NCBI GenBank assembly: GCA_963817395.1
Contig: CAWFOC010000007.1
Location: 1 to 64,000, forward strand
Direction: 5' to 3'
DNA: 64,000 nucleotides
DNA from: CAWGYQ01 sp963817395
GTDB lineage: Bacteria; Acidobacteriota; Vicinamibacteria; Vicinamibacterales; CAVPJW01
Positions within the stretch are counted from its first letter, which is position 1. Every line of letters starts with the position of its first letter. Below, in pieces: positions 7,973 through 15,699 of this stretch. The position numbers and the translations under genes were made by a program. The notes beneath the pieces are model-generated. The model saw only the letters and a program-made list of their open reading frames with translations. It was not told the origin of the DNA and did not search any database.

Positions 7973-8121
7973 CGCTTGAATCGGAATCAACAAAAGGCGA
8001 TGTCGATTGACTTGCGGGCGCACAAATCGTCGCGACGTGTGCAAAATACGCAGCGGTCGTGCTGCACTCGACGCCGCTCGCTCTCGCGGCGCAGCCGGCG
8101 CGGGTGAGCGCCGACGTAGGC
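7973..8121 (+). other. ORF-less mini-cassette with decayed attC site 4
   Basis: About 150 bp without a gene. The second half (about 8054-8121) is a worn attC: GCTGCACTCG pairs with CGGGTGAGC with the usual extra G, the right arm CGGGTGAGCGCC (8101-8112) is identical to those of sites 3 and 5, and a shortened core GTAGGC lies at 8116-8121. The 5' box is not recognisable. Confidence 0.55.
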
Positions 8122-8221
8122 ATTCGAGGTCAGTCCGTGCAGGATATGACGGAGCCCGTTGGCGCCTTCCGCGACGTCGAATAAGAACATCTGTCTTATT
8201 CACCCAGAAAGGACGGGAGCG

Positions 8222-9058
8222 ATGAGCAGCAAAATGCAGCGGGCGCGCATCGACAGAGCGGAGCTCGAGTTCGAAGTCACGGGCACCGGCGAACCGGTGC
8301 TGCTGATCCACGGTGCTTTCATCGCCGAGGCGTACGCGGCGCTATGCGGCGAGCCGGCGCTCAGCGGCTACCGTCTGGTGCGCTACCACCGGCGAGGCTA
8401 CGCCGGCAGCAGCCCGGTCAAAGCGCCGTTCAGTATTGGCCAGCAAGTCGCCGACTGCCGCGCCCTGCTGGAGCACCTTGGCATCGAGCGTGCCCACGTC
8501 GTCGGCCACTCCTCCGGCGGCGCCATCGCCCTGCAGCTGGCGCTCGACGCGCCGCAGGTCGTTCACTCGCTCATCTTGCTCGAGCCAGGGCTGCTCGACG
8601 TCCCGAGCGGAGCTCTGCTCCCTCAAGTGTTCGAGCCGGTGCTGGCGCAGTACGGTGCCGGCGATAAGGAGAGCGCGGCCGATAGCTTCCTTCGCTGGGC
8701 GATCGGGCAAGAGTACCGAGCCTGGCTCGATCGGCTGATCCCGGGCGCGTTCGAGCAGTTGGTCGCCGACGCTGACACCTTCTTCGTCGTCGAGCTTCCG
8801 TCGGTGCAGGAGTGGCGTTTCACACGGGAGGACGCCCGGCGGATCACTCAGCCTGTCCTCGGTGTGCTCGGCGCCGAGAGTGCCTCGATTTGGCCCGGCT
8901 GGAACGAGGTTCAGGAGCGGCTGCGTGAGTGGCTGCCGCAGACGGAGCCCTTCGTGGTCGCGGGCGCGAACCACGCGCTCGAGGAGAGAGACCCACGCGG
9001 CGTCGCCGACGCGATGGCGCCGTTCCTCGCCCGCCACCCCATGCTGATGCACGTCTGA
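8222..9058 (+). CDS. alpha/beta hydrolase (cassette gene)
   Basis: Cytoplasmic-looking alpha/beta hydrolase of 278 aa with no signal peptide. ATG 8222 has AGGACGGGAG at the right distance; an in-frame ATG at 8159 lacks such a site. Motifs: LLIHGAFIAEAY near residue 25, the nucleophile elbow VVGHSSGGAIALQL, and the His in VAGANHALEERDP. The acid residue is less certain (GAESASIWPGW region). Substrates of this broad family (esters, epoxides, haloalkanes, lactones) cannot be assigned. It is the third alpha/beta hydrolase of the array. Confidence 0.85.
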   Translation: MSSKMQRARIDRAELEFEVTGTGEPVLLIHGAFIAEAYAALCGEPALSGYRLVRYHRRGYAGSSPVKAPFSIGQQVADCRALLEHLGIERAHVVGHSSGGAIALQLALDAPQVVHSLILLEPGLLDVPSGALLPQVFEPVLAQYGAGDKESAADSFLRWAIGQEYRAWLDRLIPGAFEQLVADADTFFVVELPSVQEWRFTREDARRITQPVLGVLGAESASIWPGWNEVQERLREWLPQTEPFVVAGANHALEERDPRGVADAMAPFLARHPMLMHV

Positions 9059-9331
9059 GGCGCAGCCCAGATCACTATCTCGGGGCGAGGGTAAGGTCCG
9101 GGCGTTGTGTGATCTCTCGCCTTGGAAGAGCGTTCTAATCGGTACGACCGGTTTCAGCGGGACGTGTTGACGGAAGACTTGATGTTGACCATCGAGCCCA
9201 CTGATCAGCGCCGGCTCGGCCCACGTGGTTCAGGACGCGGACGGTGACGTTGCGGACGCGGGACGGCAGTCTGTCGGCCCATTACGAGCAAACGTTGGTG
9301 ATTACTCGGGGAGCAACGATCGTATTGAGCG
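9059..9331. other. non-coding tail of the alpha/beta hydrolase cassette
   Basis: About 270 bp between the hydrolase stop and attC site 5. No ORF with a ribosome site or family resemblance was seen on either strand, and no second attC could be recognised. Confidence 0.4.
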
Positions 9332-9407
9332 GCATAACAAGGGCTGCACCCGCCGCCGCCCGCGTCGCTCGCGCCGCAGTCGGCGCGGGTGAGCGCCAGC
9401 GTTAGAC
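9332..9407 (+). other. attC site 5
   Basis: 5' box GCATAAC (9332-9338), 3' box GTTAGAC (9401-9407), 76 bp. Left arm GGGCTGCACCCGCC pairs with the right arm GGCGCGGGTGAGCGCC with an unpaired G; the right arm is shared with sites 3 and 4. Confidence 0.87.
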
Positions 9408-9489
9408 GGCTCCCAGAACACGACAAAGGAACTCGTAAAACAGGAATCCATCACGTCAAGAGTATCAGCTACCGTGAAGGAGCGAATCC

Positions 9490-9999
9490 ATGACGCGTCG
9501 TACGCTGCTCATCGGCTATCAACTCTTGGTGGCGTCCATATGCCTCGTTCAAGCTGGTAACACGGAGGCACAAGGCTCCCGCGCCAGTGGGCCGCAGGCG
9601 ACCCACACGGTAACGACGCCCGGCAGCGTCCCGTGGAAGCCGTTTGTACCGCCAGGCTCCGAGATAGCTGTCTTGTCTGGCAACCCGGACGAAGCCGGGG
9701 CGCCGTTCGTCATTCGCATCAGGAACCCCAACGGCGCGAAGATTCCCCCCCACTGGCACCCGGGGGACGAACACATCACCGTGCTGGCAGGCACGTTTGT
9801 CGTCGGAATGGGCCGCACCCTTGATCCCGCCGCAGGTCAGGAGCTAACGGTCGGTTCCTACATGTTGGTCCCCAAGCAGATGCCGCATTTCGCTTACGCG
9901 AAAGGGGATGTGATTATCCAGGTGCATGGCATTGGGCCATTTCAGGTCATTTGGGTGAACCCGGCCGATGATCCGACGAAGAAGCCGAGCAGTCGCTGA
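9490..9999 (+). CDS. secreted cupin-domain protein (cassette gene)
   Basis: Single-domain cupin of 169 aa with an N-terminal signal peptide (LLIGYQLLVASICLVQAG). ATG 9490 follows AAGGAG. Cupin motif 1 is PPHWHPGDEHITVLAG, with the His-x-His and Glu metal ligands, and motif 2 is MLVPKQMPHFAY, with the last His. Between them lies a short inter-motif loop. Such periplasmic cupins bind a metal and may be dioxygenase-like or sugar-binding; no reaction is claimed. The attC begins ten bases after the stop. Confidence 0.85.
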   Translation: MTRRTLLIGYQLLVASICLVQAGNTEAQGSRASGPQATHTVTTPGSVPWKPFVPPGSEIAVLSGNPDEAGAPFVIRIRNPNGAKIPPHWHPGDEHITVLAGTFVVGMGRTLDPAAGQELTVGSYMLVPKQMPHFAYAKGDVIIQVHGIGPFQVIWVNPADDPTKKPSSR

Positions 10000-10009
10000 C
10001 TCGATCGCC

Positions 10010-10087
10010 GTCTAACCGTGCGCTGCACCAGACGGCCGCGATGGTCAAGAGCGGCTGGGCGGCCGCTGGTGAGCGCAGGCGTTGGAC
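10010..10087 (+). other. attC site 6
   Basis: 5' box GTCTAAC (10010-10016), 3' box GTTGGAC (10081-10087), 78 bp. Arms GCGCTGCACCAG and CTGGTGAGCGC pair exactly apart from one extra G. Confidence 0.9.
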
Positions 10088-10147
10088 GGACATAGCGCGT
10101 TAGAAGGGATTGCGGTTCTGGACATTCATCAGAAATCGGAGGGAACT

Positions 10148-11113
10148 ATGCAAAGGACGCCTCCGCATCTCGTGGCCATATCTTGTCTGCTTATCGGTTT
10201 AATGAGCGGCTCCGCGAGCCGCGCCGAGAGCGATTTCAAAGTGACGCTGCTTGGTACGTCTTCAACGGTACCAAGGGCAGACCGATTTGGACCAAGCACG
10301 ATGATCGAGGCTGGCGATCAAAAGCTGCTTTTTGACGCAGGACGCGGCGTTCCCATTCGCCTGCGGCAGCTCAATGTGCCGCTTAGCAAAGTCGATGTTC
10401 TTTTTATCACCCATTATCACTCGGACCATACGGTGGGGATTCCGGACGTATGGCTGACCGGTTGGCTCGGGTCTTCAGGGCGACAAAGCACACCATTCCG
10501 CGTCATTGGTCCGGTCGGAGCAAAAGCACTGATGTCCAACCTCGAAAAGGCCTATGCGGCTGATATCAAAATCCGTATCGAGGATACGAAGCTCCCGCCG
10601 GAGGGTATCGCGATCGTGGCAGAGGAGTTCGATAAGGATGGTCTTGTCTACGAGAAGAATGGCGTGAAGGTGATCGCGTTCGAGGTCGACCACGGCCCGG
10701 CGATTAAGCCCGCGTACGGATTCCGGATCGAATACAAGGGCCGCTCGGTCCTGATCTCGGGCGACACCCGCTACAGCCAGAGTGTCATCAAGTATGGCAC
10801 CGGCGCTGATGTGCTGATTCACGAGGTCGCAAGCGCAAGGCCGGAGCTGTTGGCAGCAAGCGTTCCCGTCCAGCGGATCATCGCTCACCACACCACACCA
10901 CGGGAAGCAGGCATGGTGTTCTCGCAAGCCAAGCCGAAAATGGCAGTCTACTCGCACATTAGTCTTCAAGGCCGGGGAACCTTTCCCGAACCGACCATCG
11001 ACGAGGTGATCGCCGAAACACGCCAGACCTATACTGGAGTCTTGGTAGCCGGCGAGGACCTCATGTCATTCGAGATCGGCGATACCATCACGGTCCGGCG
11101 TTACCAGCCATAG
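10148..11113 (+). CDS. secreted metallo-beta-lactamase-fold hydrolase, RNase Z-like (cassette gene)
   Basis: 321 aa. ATG 10148 is chosen because GGAGGG precedes it and a signal peptide follows (LVAISCLLIGLMSGSASRA). The metal-binding signature THYHSDH sits around residue 97, with a further Asp in SGDTRYS and a His in IIAHHTTP; LLGTSSTVPRADRFGP at the start of the domain resembles RNase Z and arylsulfatase-type members. As the protein is exported, tRNA processing is unlikely; an esterase, lactonase or arylsulfatase role is more plausible. GC looks somewhat lower than in neighbours, in line with separate origins of cassettes. Confidence 0.86.
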   Translation: MQRTPPHLVAISCLLIGLMSGSASRAESDFKVTLLGTSSTVPRADRFGPSTMIEAGDQKLLFDAGRGVPIRLRQLNVPLSKVDVLFITHYHSDHTVGIPDVWLTGWLGSSGRQSTPFRVIGPVGAKALMSNLEKAYAADIKIRIEDTKLPPEGIAIVAEEFDKDGLVYEKNGVKVIAFEVDHGPAIKPAYGFRIEYKGRSVLISGDTRYSQSVIKYGTGADVLIHEVASARPELLAASVPVQRIIAHHTTPREAGMVFSQAKPKMAVYSHISLQGRGTFPEPTIDEVIAETRQTYTGVLVAGEDLMSFEIGDTITVRRYQP

Positions 11114-11145
11114 GTGCTCGTGCCTTAGTGAGCAACCTTGGCGCC

Positions 11146-11226
11146 GTCCAACAAGCGGATGCAGCTGACGAGGTCCGCGATGGCAACGGCCGTCGCGGCC
11201 CTCGCAGCTGATCCGCGGTGTTAGAC
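11146..11226 (+). other. attC site 7
   Basis: 5' box GTCCAAC (11146-11152), 3' box GTTAGAC (11220-11226), 81 bp. Arms GCGGATGCAGCTG and CAGCTGATCCGC pair exactly apart from one extra G. Confidence 0.9.
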
Positions 11227-11256
11227 CGCTCTACCAACTTCCAAAGGAGGCATCAC

Positions 11257-11883
11257 GTGGCAACGGTGACATGGCACCTCAAAGGCGAAGAAGCTAGTGG
11301 CTGCAATTGCGCCTGGGGATGTCCCTGCCAGTTCAATGCCCTGCCAACGCACGGGCGTTGCGAAGGGGTGATGACGCTTCGCGTCACCGAAGGGCACTTC
11401 GGAACCGTCCGACTCGACGGAGTCCCGTTTGCGGCGGTCTTTTCCTTCCCGGGTGCGATTCACGAAGGCAACGGCACGTTCCAAGTGATTCTTGATGAAC
11501 GCGCGACTCCTGAGCAACGCGACGCCATCATCGCGATAAGCGGCGGCGGGCATGGCGGGACGTTTTTCGAGATTTTTGCGGCCGTGGCGCCACACCGCCC
11601 CACACCTCTTGTGTCACCGATCGAGATTGAAGCCGATCGTGAACGTAGGACGGCCAGGTTGTCGCTCCCCGGCGTGGTTGAGTATCGGGCGGAGCCCATC
11701 AAGAATCCGGTGACTGGAGAAGAGCACCGGGCTCAGATTCGTCTGCCGAACGGGTTTGAATACCGCGAGGCGGAAATGGGCAACACCACATGGCTGAAGG
11801 TGGCGGCAGGCCCGATCGCCTTTGAACACCGCGACAGCTATGCGCAGTTCAACGCCTTCGATTGGAGTAACGAACCCGCGTGA
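11257..11883 (+). CDS. DUF1326 protein (cassette gene)
   Basis: 208 aa. GTG 11257 follows a strong AAAGGAGG and gives a start just before the conserved region; an upstream TTG-type start would run into the attC. The N-terminal Cys cluster GCNCAWGCPCQF is the DUF1326 hallmark and probably binds a metal. The rest is a beta-rich single domain with GGGHGGTFFEIFAAV in the middle. No signal peptide or membrane segment. The function of DUF1326 is not known. Confidence 0.88.
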   Translation: MATVTWHLKGEEASGCNCAWGCPCQFNALPTHGRCEGVMTLRVTEGHFGTVRLDGVPFAAVFSFPGAIHEGNGTFQVILDERATPEQRDAIIAISGGGHGGTFFEIFAAVAPHRPTPLVSPIEIEADRERRTARLSLPGVVEYRAEPIKNPVTGEEHRAQIRLPNGFEYREAEMGNTTWLKVAAGPIAFEHRDSYAQFNAFDWSNEPA

Positions 11884-11986
11884 ACACGCTCCGGTCGGGT
11901 GGTTTGCCGGATCGGGTGGAACGTCGGTCTCACCGGCCCAATCTGCTACCTTTCTGCACACGGCTCGATGCCGTTCACTGTGGACG

Positions 11987-12052
11987 CTCTAACACGCGCT
12001 GGAACCGACGGCGCGTGTGATTGGCGCCCGCCGCGGTTCAGCGCGAGCCGGC
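11987..12052 (+). other. attC site 8 (3' box lost)
   Basis: 5' box CTCTAAC (11987-11993) and arms GCGCTGGAACC and GGTTCAGCGC (12035-12044) that pair with one extra G. After the right arm the sequence reads GAGCCGGCTC, with no GTTRRRY box, so this junction is probably inactive. Confidence 0.7.
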
Positions 12053-12096
12053 TCTTTCTTCCTGCCCGGTCCCACGCCAGCTGACGAGGGGACAAG

Positions 12097-13123
12097 ATGG
12101 TACTGCTCACGATGTGGTGGCCAGCTAGCCGAAAACACCGCGTGCTGTGGCGCGTGTGGCGCACCGGCCTCCGGTGCGGTCGCCGGACCAGGGATCGTAA
12201 AGCGGCCCGGGATCGTAACGGTCCTCGCCGTTCTGCAGCTCATTGGTGCCGCGCTCTGGCTGCTTGGCGCGCTCGGGATGATGGCTGCGGGCATCATGGG
12301 CTCGGGTCAAACCGAGGCTCTCAGCGTCCTCGTTGGGCTGCTCCTTGTAGCGCTTGGCGTGGCGCAGTTGCTGTGTGGCATTGGACTGTTGAAGCTCAAA
12401 CCTCACGGCCGCACTCTGCAGCTGGTGTTTGCCTGGATCGGGCTCATCGCGATTCCGATTGGAACGATCATCTCGGTTCTGATCTTGGTCTACTTGTACA
12501 AGCCTGGGATCAAGGCGTTGTTCTCGGGAAAGCAAGTCTCAGATTTTAGCGCCGACGAATTGGCACAGATCGCAGCTGTCACTGGCGGTTCGGGAGCCGC
12601 GACCGTGCTGGTAGTGGCTCTTGTCGTACTCTTGGTGGTCCCCATGGTGTGGATCGTCGCAGCTATTGCAGTCCCAGGGTTACTGAGGGCTCGAATGTCT
12701 GGCAACGAGGCTTCAGCGATTGGATCGCTTCGAGCGATCAACAGCGGCGAAGCGAGCTACGCGGCGAACTGCGCCGCAGGCGGCTATGCCGTCGCGCTCG
12801 ACGACCTTGCCAAGCCGCCGAGCGGGAGCCCAGTGGGGTTCATCAGTCCGGACCTCGGGACAAACGGCGTCACGAGAAATGGCTATCGCGTGAGGCTCGC
12901 GAAGGACGCGGCAGCTGGCGTAGTCGACGCCGGCACGGCGGCCGGCACTTGTAACGCTTCGAGGAATACGCCGGCGAGCTCGTACTTCGCGAGCGCCGAA
13001 CCCCTGACGCCTGGCGGTACCGGCACCAGGTATTTTGCAACTGATGCGCGCGGCATCATCTTTCAAAGCACGAGTCCGATTGCGAACCCCATTGCGGAAT
13101 CCACTGCGGTGCCGGTCCAGTAA
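12097..13123 (+). CDS. zinc-ribbon, multi-pass membrane and pilin-like fusion protein (frameshift at the start; cassette gene)
   Basis: About 341 aa. ATG 12097 follows GAGGGGACAAG, but the main frame is shifted right after it. Removing one G of the pair at 12099-12100 gives MYCSRCGGQLAENTACCGAC, a classic N-terminal zinc ribbon. Then come three or more membrane segments (VTVLAVLQLIGAALWLL, LSVLVGLLLVALGVAQLL, LVFAWIGLIAIPIGTII), another hydrophobic helix (VLVVALVVLLVVPMVWIV) that merges into a pilin-like stretch AIAVPGLLRARMSGNEASA, and a globular tail with two Cys. The prepilin cleavage Gly and following Glu are absent. Likely membrane-anchored; role unknown. Confidence 0.72.
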
Positions 13124-13222
13124 TTCGTCGACCCACCGCGAACGGTTGACACTTTCGTCGCAAATACTGGGGAGGCACTCAGCGTTTGAGTTGGATTCTG
13201 GCCGTGAAATATGTAACCGGCC

Positions 13223-13247
13223 GCGTAACAAGCGCTTGCAGCCGTCG
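13223..13247 (+). other. truncated attC site 9 (end of array)
   Basis: GCGTAAC (13223-13229) followed by GCGCTTGCAGCCGTCGG has the left-half pattern of attC, including the xxxTGCAGCCG arm seen in site 1. The right half is missing; the sequence runs into an IS3 remnant. Confidence 0.6.
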
Positions 13248-13295
13248 GAGATCCTTCCTCGATAGAGTAGAACTTCCGCCTCACGGAGGTGTCCG

Positions 13296-13415
13296 ATGCC
13301 CCGAGCAGGCCCGCGGAAAGTTCAGCGGTACAGCCTGGAGTGCAAGCTCAAAGCGGTGAAGCTGAGTCAGTTGAAGGGCGTTGAGGTCGATCTGACCGGA
13401 AACCGCCGATCATGA
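13296..13415 (+). pseudogene. IS3-family OrfA remnant
   Basis: 39 codons beginning MPRAGPRKVQRYSLECKLKA and VKLSQLKGVEV match the N-terminus of IS3-type OrfA (helix-turn-helix protein), then the sequence diverges and stops at 13415. The helix-turn-helix and all of OrfB are missing. A small palindrome CATGACCG...CGGTCATG (13411-13434) marks the break. It lies between the truncated attC and tRNA-Pro. Confidence 0.65.
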
Positions 13416-13476
13416 CCGACCATCGCCGGTCATGCCGATTTGCGATGTAAGGATTTCCTAACGATTGGAAGGAAGT

Positions 13477-13553
13477 TGGTCGGGGCGAGTGGATTTGAAC
13501 CACCGACCCCTCGGTCCCGAACCGAGTGCTCTACCAGGCTGAGCCACGCCCCG
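13477..13553 (-). tRNA. tRNA-Pro (CGG)
   Basis: 77 nt on the minus strand including an encoded CCA (13479-13477). The acceptor stem CGGGGCG/CGCCCCG pairs perfectly, the anticodon stem CTCGG/CCGAG encloses loop TTCGGGA with anticodon CGG, and the T arm contains GGTTCAAATCC. Its 3' end points toward the cassette array, the usual orientation for a tRNA bordering integrated DNA. Confidence 0.95.
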
Positions 13554-13561
13554 ACGTCCGC

Positions 13562-14324
13562 CTATCTTAGCTCACCTGCCCCCGTGAGCGTTAGGGCCGA
13601 GAGGTGCGCCAGCGCCCCGTGCGCCGTCAGGTCGGGCTGAAGCGGCGTGATCGACACATACCCGTCCCGCACCGCCTGATAATCGGAACGTTCGTCCGCC
13701 ACCCACTCGCTCTGCCCTTCTTCGATCCAGTAATACGGCCGTCCCTTGGGATCGTGCCGCTCGCCCACTGACGTCACGTGATTGCGCATGGCCTGGACCG
13801 TCACTCGGCTCCCACGCGGTTCGTTTCTGGGAACGTTGACGTTCAGAAACGTCCGCGCAGGTAGCCCGTGCTCGAGCACCCACTCGCTCACCAACGCTGC
13901 AGCCCTGGCGGCGTGCGTGAAGTCGTAGACGTTGTCGCGCGAATGCCGGAGCGACACGGCCAGCCCCGGGACGCCAAGGAGCGCGCCCTCGAGCGCGCCG
14001 GCCACCGTGCCGGAGTAGGTAATGTCGTCGCCGATGTTCCAGCCCTTGTTGATGCCAGACGCCACGAAGTCGGGCAGCCCGTTGAACACCTTCGTGACCG
14101 CAAGGTTCACGCAGTCGGTCGGCGTCCCGTCCACGGCATAGATAGCTGGCGCAAGCTTCTCGAGGCGCAGCGGACGCTTGAGCGTCAGGGCATGCCCGAT
14201 CGCGCTCGCCTCCTCGGTGGGCGCGACAATGATGACCTCCCCCAGTGCCTGCCAGGGCGTCCGCCAGTGCCCGGATGCCCTCCGAATACACGCCGTCGTC
14301 GTTGGTGATCAGAATGCGCTTCAT
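13562..14324 (-). CDS. surE: 5'/3'-nucleotidase SurE (one-base frameshift)
   Basis: SurE dephosphorylates nucleoside monophosphates. The start MKRILITNDDGVYSEGIRAL carries the Asp-Asp metal site; after about residue 25 the frame breaks near 14248, where an extra G can be removed to give ALGEVIIVAPTEEASAIGHA. The rest is intact: DGTPTDCVNLAV, SGINKGWNIGDDITYSGTV, AGALEGALLGVPGLAVS and FLNVNVP. Total about 253 aa, a normal length. It starts the core region, eight bases from tRNA-Pro. The shift is more likely a sequence error than a real inactivation. Confidence 0.9.
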
Positions 14325-14484
14325 GGGAACCATCGATTATAGACGAGCGTGAAGGATGCTGCGCTCCCACTGGTTCAGTCTCCTTCCCGTGGGAAGGTCG
14401 CGGCAGAATGGCTCGAGCCTGACTGACGGCGGCGCGCGTCGGTTGCAATCGCCCACGCCCGGTCCCACAATGAATTCAGGGTCT

Positions 14485-15608
14485 ATGGCCACGCTAGCTG
14501 AGGCGCTCGAGCGCCGTGTGCAGAACGGCGAGCTCTACGATAAGCGCGACAACGGCTGGGTGCACTGCTACGCCTGCGGGCATGACTGCAAGATTCCTGA
14601 CGGCGCGGCCGGTGTGTGCAAAGTGCGCTTCAACCGGGGCGGACGCCTCATGGTGCCCTGGGGCTACGTCGGTGGCGTGCAGTGCGATCCGATCGAGAAG
14701 AAGCCGTTCTTTCACGCCTACCCCGGGGCGCTCGCGTACAGCTTCGGCATGCTGGGCTGCGATCTGCATTGCTCCTACTGCCAGAACTGGGTCACCTCGC
14801 AGGCGCTTCGCGATCCCGACGCCGTCTCGCCTCCCATCGAGACGAGCCCTCGGACGATGGTCGATGACGCCGTCCGTCTCGGCGCCAAGGTCCTCGTCAG
14901 CACCTACAACGAGCCGCTGATCACCAGCGAATGGGCCGTCGCCATCTTCAAGGAAGCGAAGGCCGCCGGTCTCACGACGGCGTTCGTGTCCAACGGGAAC
15001 GGCACGCCGCGCGTGCTCGAGTATCTCAGGCCGTGGGTCGATCTCTACAAAGTCGATCTCAAGAGCTTTGACGACCGGCACTATCGGCAGCTTGGCGGCC
15101 GGATCCAGCCGATCCTCGACACGATCCGTCGTCTGCACGGCGATGGGCATCTGGCTCGAGATCGTCACGCTCCTCATCCCCGGTTTCAACGACAGCGCCG
15201 ACGAGCTCGCGCGCCTCACGGAGTTTCTGGCAGAGGTGTCTCCCGACATTCCCTGGCACGTCACGGCGTTTCACAAAGACTACCGGATGACGGATCCTGC
15301 CGACACCACGCCCGAGATGCTGATGCGCGCGGCCGACATCGGCCGCCGAGCCGGGCTGCGCTTCATCTACGCGGGCAACCTGCCAGGCCAGGTCGGCGCG
15401 CTCGAAGACACGATGTGCCCAGGCTGCGGCGTCACGCTGATCGAGCGATTCGGCTATCACATCCGCAACTACCGCCTGACGCCAAAGGGCGAGTGCCCGC
15501 GATGCGGAACGCCGGATGCCTGGCCGGTGGGCCGCCGGGTTCGACGGGCAGATCACGTCGCGGCCGTTCCTGCCGGGGAACCGACTCTCCGTCCTTCCCC
15601 TGTCGTAA
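14485..15608 (+). CDS. amrS: AmmeMemoRadiSam-system radical SAM enzyme (two frameshifts)
   Basis: Radical SAM protein related to pyruvate-formate-lyase activases and usually found with Memo and AMMECR1 proteins, whose substrate is unknown. The cluster motif is CDLHCSYCQNW near residue 95, preceded by a Cys-rich N-terminus (CYACGHDCKIPDGAAGVC). The frame shifts near 15139 (an extra G; next VTLLIPGFNDSADEL and VSPDIPWHVTAFHKDY) and near 15512, just before MPGRWAAGFDGQITSRPFL; the stop is at 15608. A rubredoxin-like CPGCG...CPRCGT pair lies near the end. One open frame happens to run on into moaA, but this is not a true fusion. Confidence 0.87.
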
Positions 15609-15699
15609 CGTCCCACGGTCCGATCCCCGGAAACGGCACTCGGCGGCGCGCCAGGTCGTCGGATCGAGACGTGACGGCACCCGATGTCATAATGCATCG

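Noticed and set aside
9059..9331. Additional decayed attC around GTTCTAATCGGT (near 9132)
   Set aside because: No pairing arms could be found, so only non-coding DNA is recorded.
13411..13434. Palindrome CATGACCG...CGGTCATG as a terminator
   Set aside because: No T-tract and no gene ending just before it other than the IS3 fragment.
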